A DNA stretch of 24,628 nucleotides from JBQTIU01 sp052387815 (GTDB lineage Bacteria; Pseudomonadota; Alphaproteobacteria; CACIAM-22H2): contig JBQTIU010000019.1 of assembly GCA_052387815.1 (NCBI GenBank), forward strand, positions 1-24,628, given 5' to 3'. How positions within the stretch are numbered: position 1 is the stretch's first letter; every line of letters begins with the position of its first letter. The notes beneath the pieces were generated by a model. The model had not been told where the DNA came from. It made no database searches and saw only the letters and a program-made list of their open reading frames with translations. This document shows, piece after piece, positions 23,947 through 24,628 of this stretch. A program made the position numbers and the translations under genes.

Positions 23947-24185
23947 ATGAATAAACTGATCCGACTGGACTTGCGCGGCTTCAAGTCCATCCGACACCTC
24001 CCAGATTTTAGTTTTAGCGGATTGAACGTTCTGATCGGCGCCAAGGGGCCGGCAAATCGAACCTGGTTTCTTTTTTCAAACTGCTCAACTGGATGATGAT
24101 GCCATCGCCGGGCAATTTGCAATTCCATGTCGGCAAGGTCGGTGGCGCCAACACCCTCTTGCACGACGGCTCGAACGTGACCTGA
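23947..24185 (+). pseudogene. AAA-type (AAA_21/RecF-like) ATPase, frameshifted and truncated by an IS element
   Basis: The ATG at 23947 opens MNKLIRLDLRGFKSIRHLPD, then FSFSGLNVLIGA, the N-terminus of predicted AAA ATPases of the SMC/RecF-like type. The Walker A region is broken at 24043-24048. Up to GGC GCC AAG the frame reads IGAK. Restoring one base would give GAGKSNLVSFFKLLNWMMMP, then GNLQFHVGKVGGANTLLHDGSNVT. The reading stops at 24183-24185, where an IS-like left end begins, so the rest of the protein is lost here. Such ATPases are often part of defence or accessory systems, but the remnant is too short to say which. Confidence 0.7.
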
Positions 24186-24628
24186 GTCGGACCCGATTTC
24201 CTTGGACACGGAATTGGGTTAATCGAAGTGCCCAAGGAGGACCTATTCATGACCGAGAATCTTGAGAAGACCGTTGCGGTTGATGGGCCTGTGGTAAACG
24301 AGGGCGAGCGCGAGCCTCGTCCACGTTTTCCCCAGGCCAGGTTTCGCTGGCAGGCCCGCTTGAGTCCTGGTCAGCGGTGGAGCGTGGCCCGCAAGCGCGA
24401 GGTTGCCTTGCGGCTTCTGCGCGGGCCGAGCCGGTGGAGCTCTTGTCGCGTGCGTTGGGGGTGGAGATCTTCCGGCTCGAGGCGTGGCGTGAGAAGGCGC
24501 TGGCCGGGATCGACGCGGCGCTGAAGGAGCGCACCGGCGATCCGGTGCAGGCGGAACTGGACACCGCCATGCAGCGGATCGGGGCGTTGACCATGCAGGT
24601 GGAGCTGCTGGCGGCCAAGACGGAGAAG
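24183..24628 (+). mobile_element. Left part of an IS3-like insertion sequence
   Basis: The ATPase homology ends at about 24182, where the sequence TGAGTCGGACCC begins. TG at the outer end is typical of IS3-family ends. A leader of about 65 bp follows, and then an orfA-type transposase gene. The element runs off the window, so the right inverted repeat, the orfB transposase and any target duplication cannot be checked. Confidence 0.6.
24249..24628 (+). pseudogene. IS3-type transposase orfA (HTH protein), frameshifted, cut by window edge
   Basis: AGGAGG lies upstream of the ATG at 24249. The protein begins MTENLEKTVAVDGPVVNEGE and continues FRWQARLSPGQRWSVARKREVALRLLRG. The frame then breaks at about 24423-24428. 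In the next frame it resumes as EPVELLSRALGVEIFRLEAW, then REKALAGIDAALKERTGDPVQAEL and MQRIGALTMQVELLAAKTEK to the window end. That is a helix-turn-helix followed by the leucine-rich coiled coil of IS3-type OrfA. The lost base lies in a GGG run, so it may be a sequencing error or real decay; the usual orfA-orfB programmed frameshift would come later. Confidence 0.65.

Overview
The window reads as GC-rich alphaproteobacterial chromosome, most likely from the Rhodospirillales or a relative. The evidence is gene order (hrcA-grpE divergent from rph-rdgB-hemW, with dnaK-dnaJ beside them) and protein signatures. It carries a complete set of genes for interconverting sulfite, APS and sulfate. There are no RNA genes and no CRISPR array that I can see.

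Region 1 (1-5934, mostly minus strand) is the heat-shock block. It holds the cut 5' part of a mismatch-specific uracil-DNA glycosylase, then dnaJ and dnaK (with a heat-shock-type promoter), an uncharacterised small plus-strand gene behind an AT-rich operator/promoter tract, and then grpE and hrcA. Region 2 (6066-8583, plus) is rph-rdgB-hemW, tightly packed. Region 3 (8584-8978) is what looks like a decayed toxin-antitoxin pair.

Region 4 (9004-19677) is the sulfur module. On the minus strand, qmoA-qmoB-hdrC-hdrB form one operon of flavin and iron-sulfur electron-transfer subunits. Divergent from it on the plus strand are sat (ATP sulfurylase), a translationally coupled ankyrin-repeat gene, aprB-aprA (APS reductase) behind its own palindrome-bearing promoter, and a YkgJ-type cysteine-cluster gene. 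AprBA would oxidise sulfite plus AMP to APS, Sat would turn APS and pyrophosphate into sulfate and ATP, and the Qmo/Hdr proteins would carry the electrons. The notable feature is that the membrane subunit QmoC is absent. Separate soluble HdrC and HdrB proteins take its place, an arrangement best known from Gram-positive sulfate reducers. No dsr genes lie in the window, so the direction of the pathway (oxidative is more likely in an alphaproteobacterium) is inferred.

Region 5 (19716-23909) returns to housekeeping genes: lpoA-like on the minus strand, and rsmI, yraN, a dolP-like BON lipoprotein and a SirB1/transglutaminase-like TPR protein on the plus strand. Region 6 (23947-24628) is accessory: an AAA-type ATPase gene that is frameshifted in its Walker A motif and then cut by an IS3-like element, whose own orfA also contains a frameshift. 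Regions 3 and 4 sit between two blocks of conserved housekeeping genes, which suggests a metabolic island.
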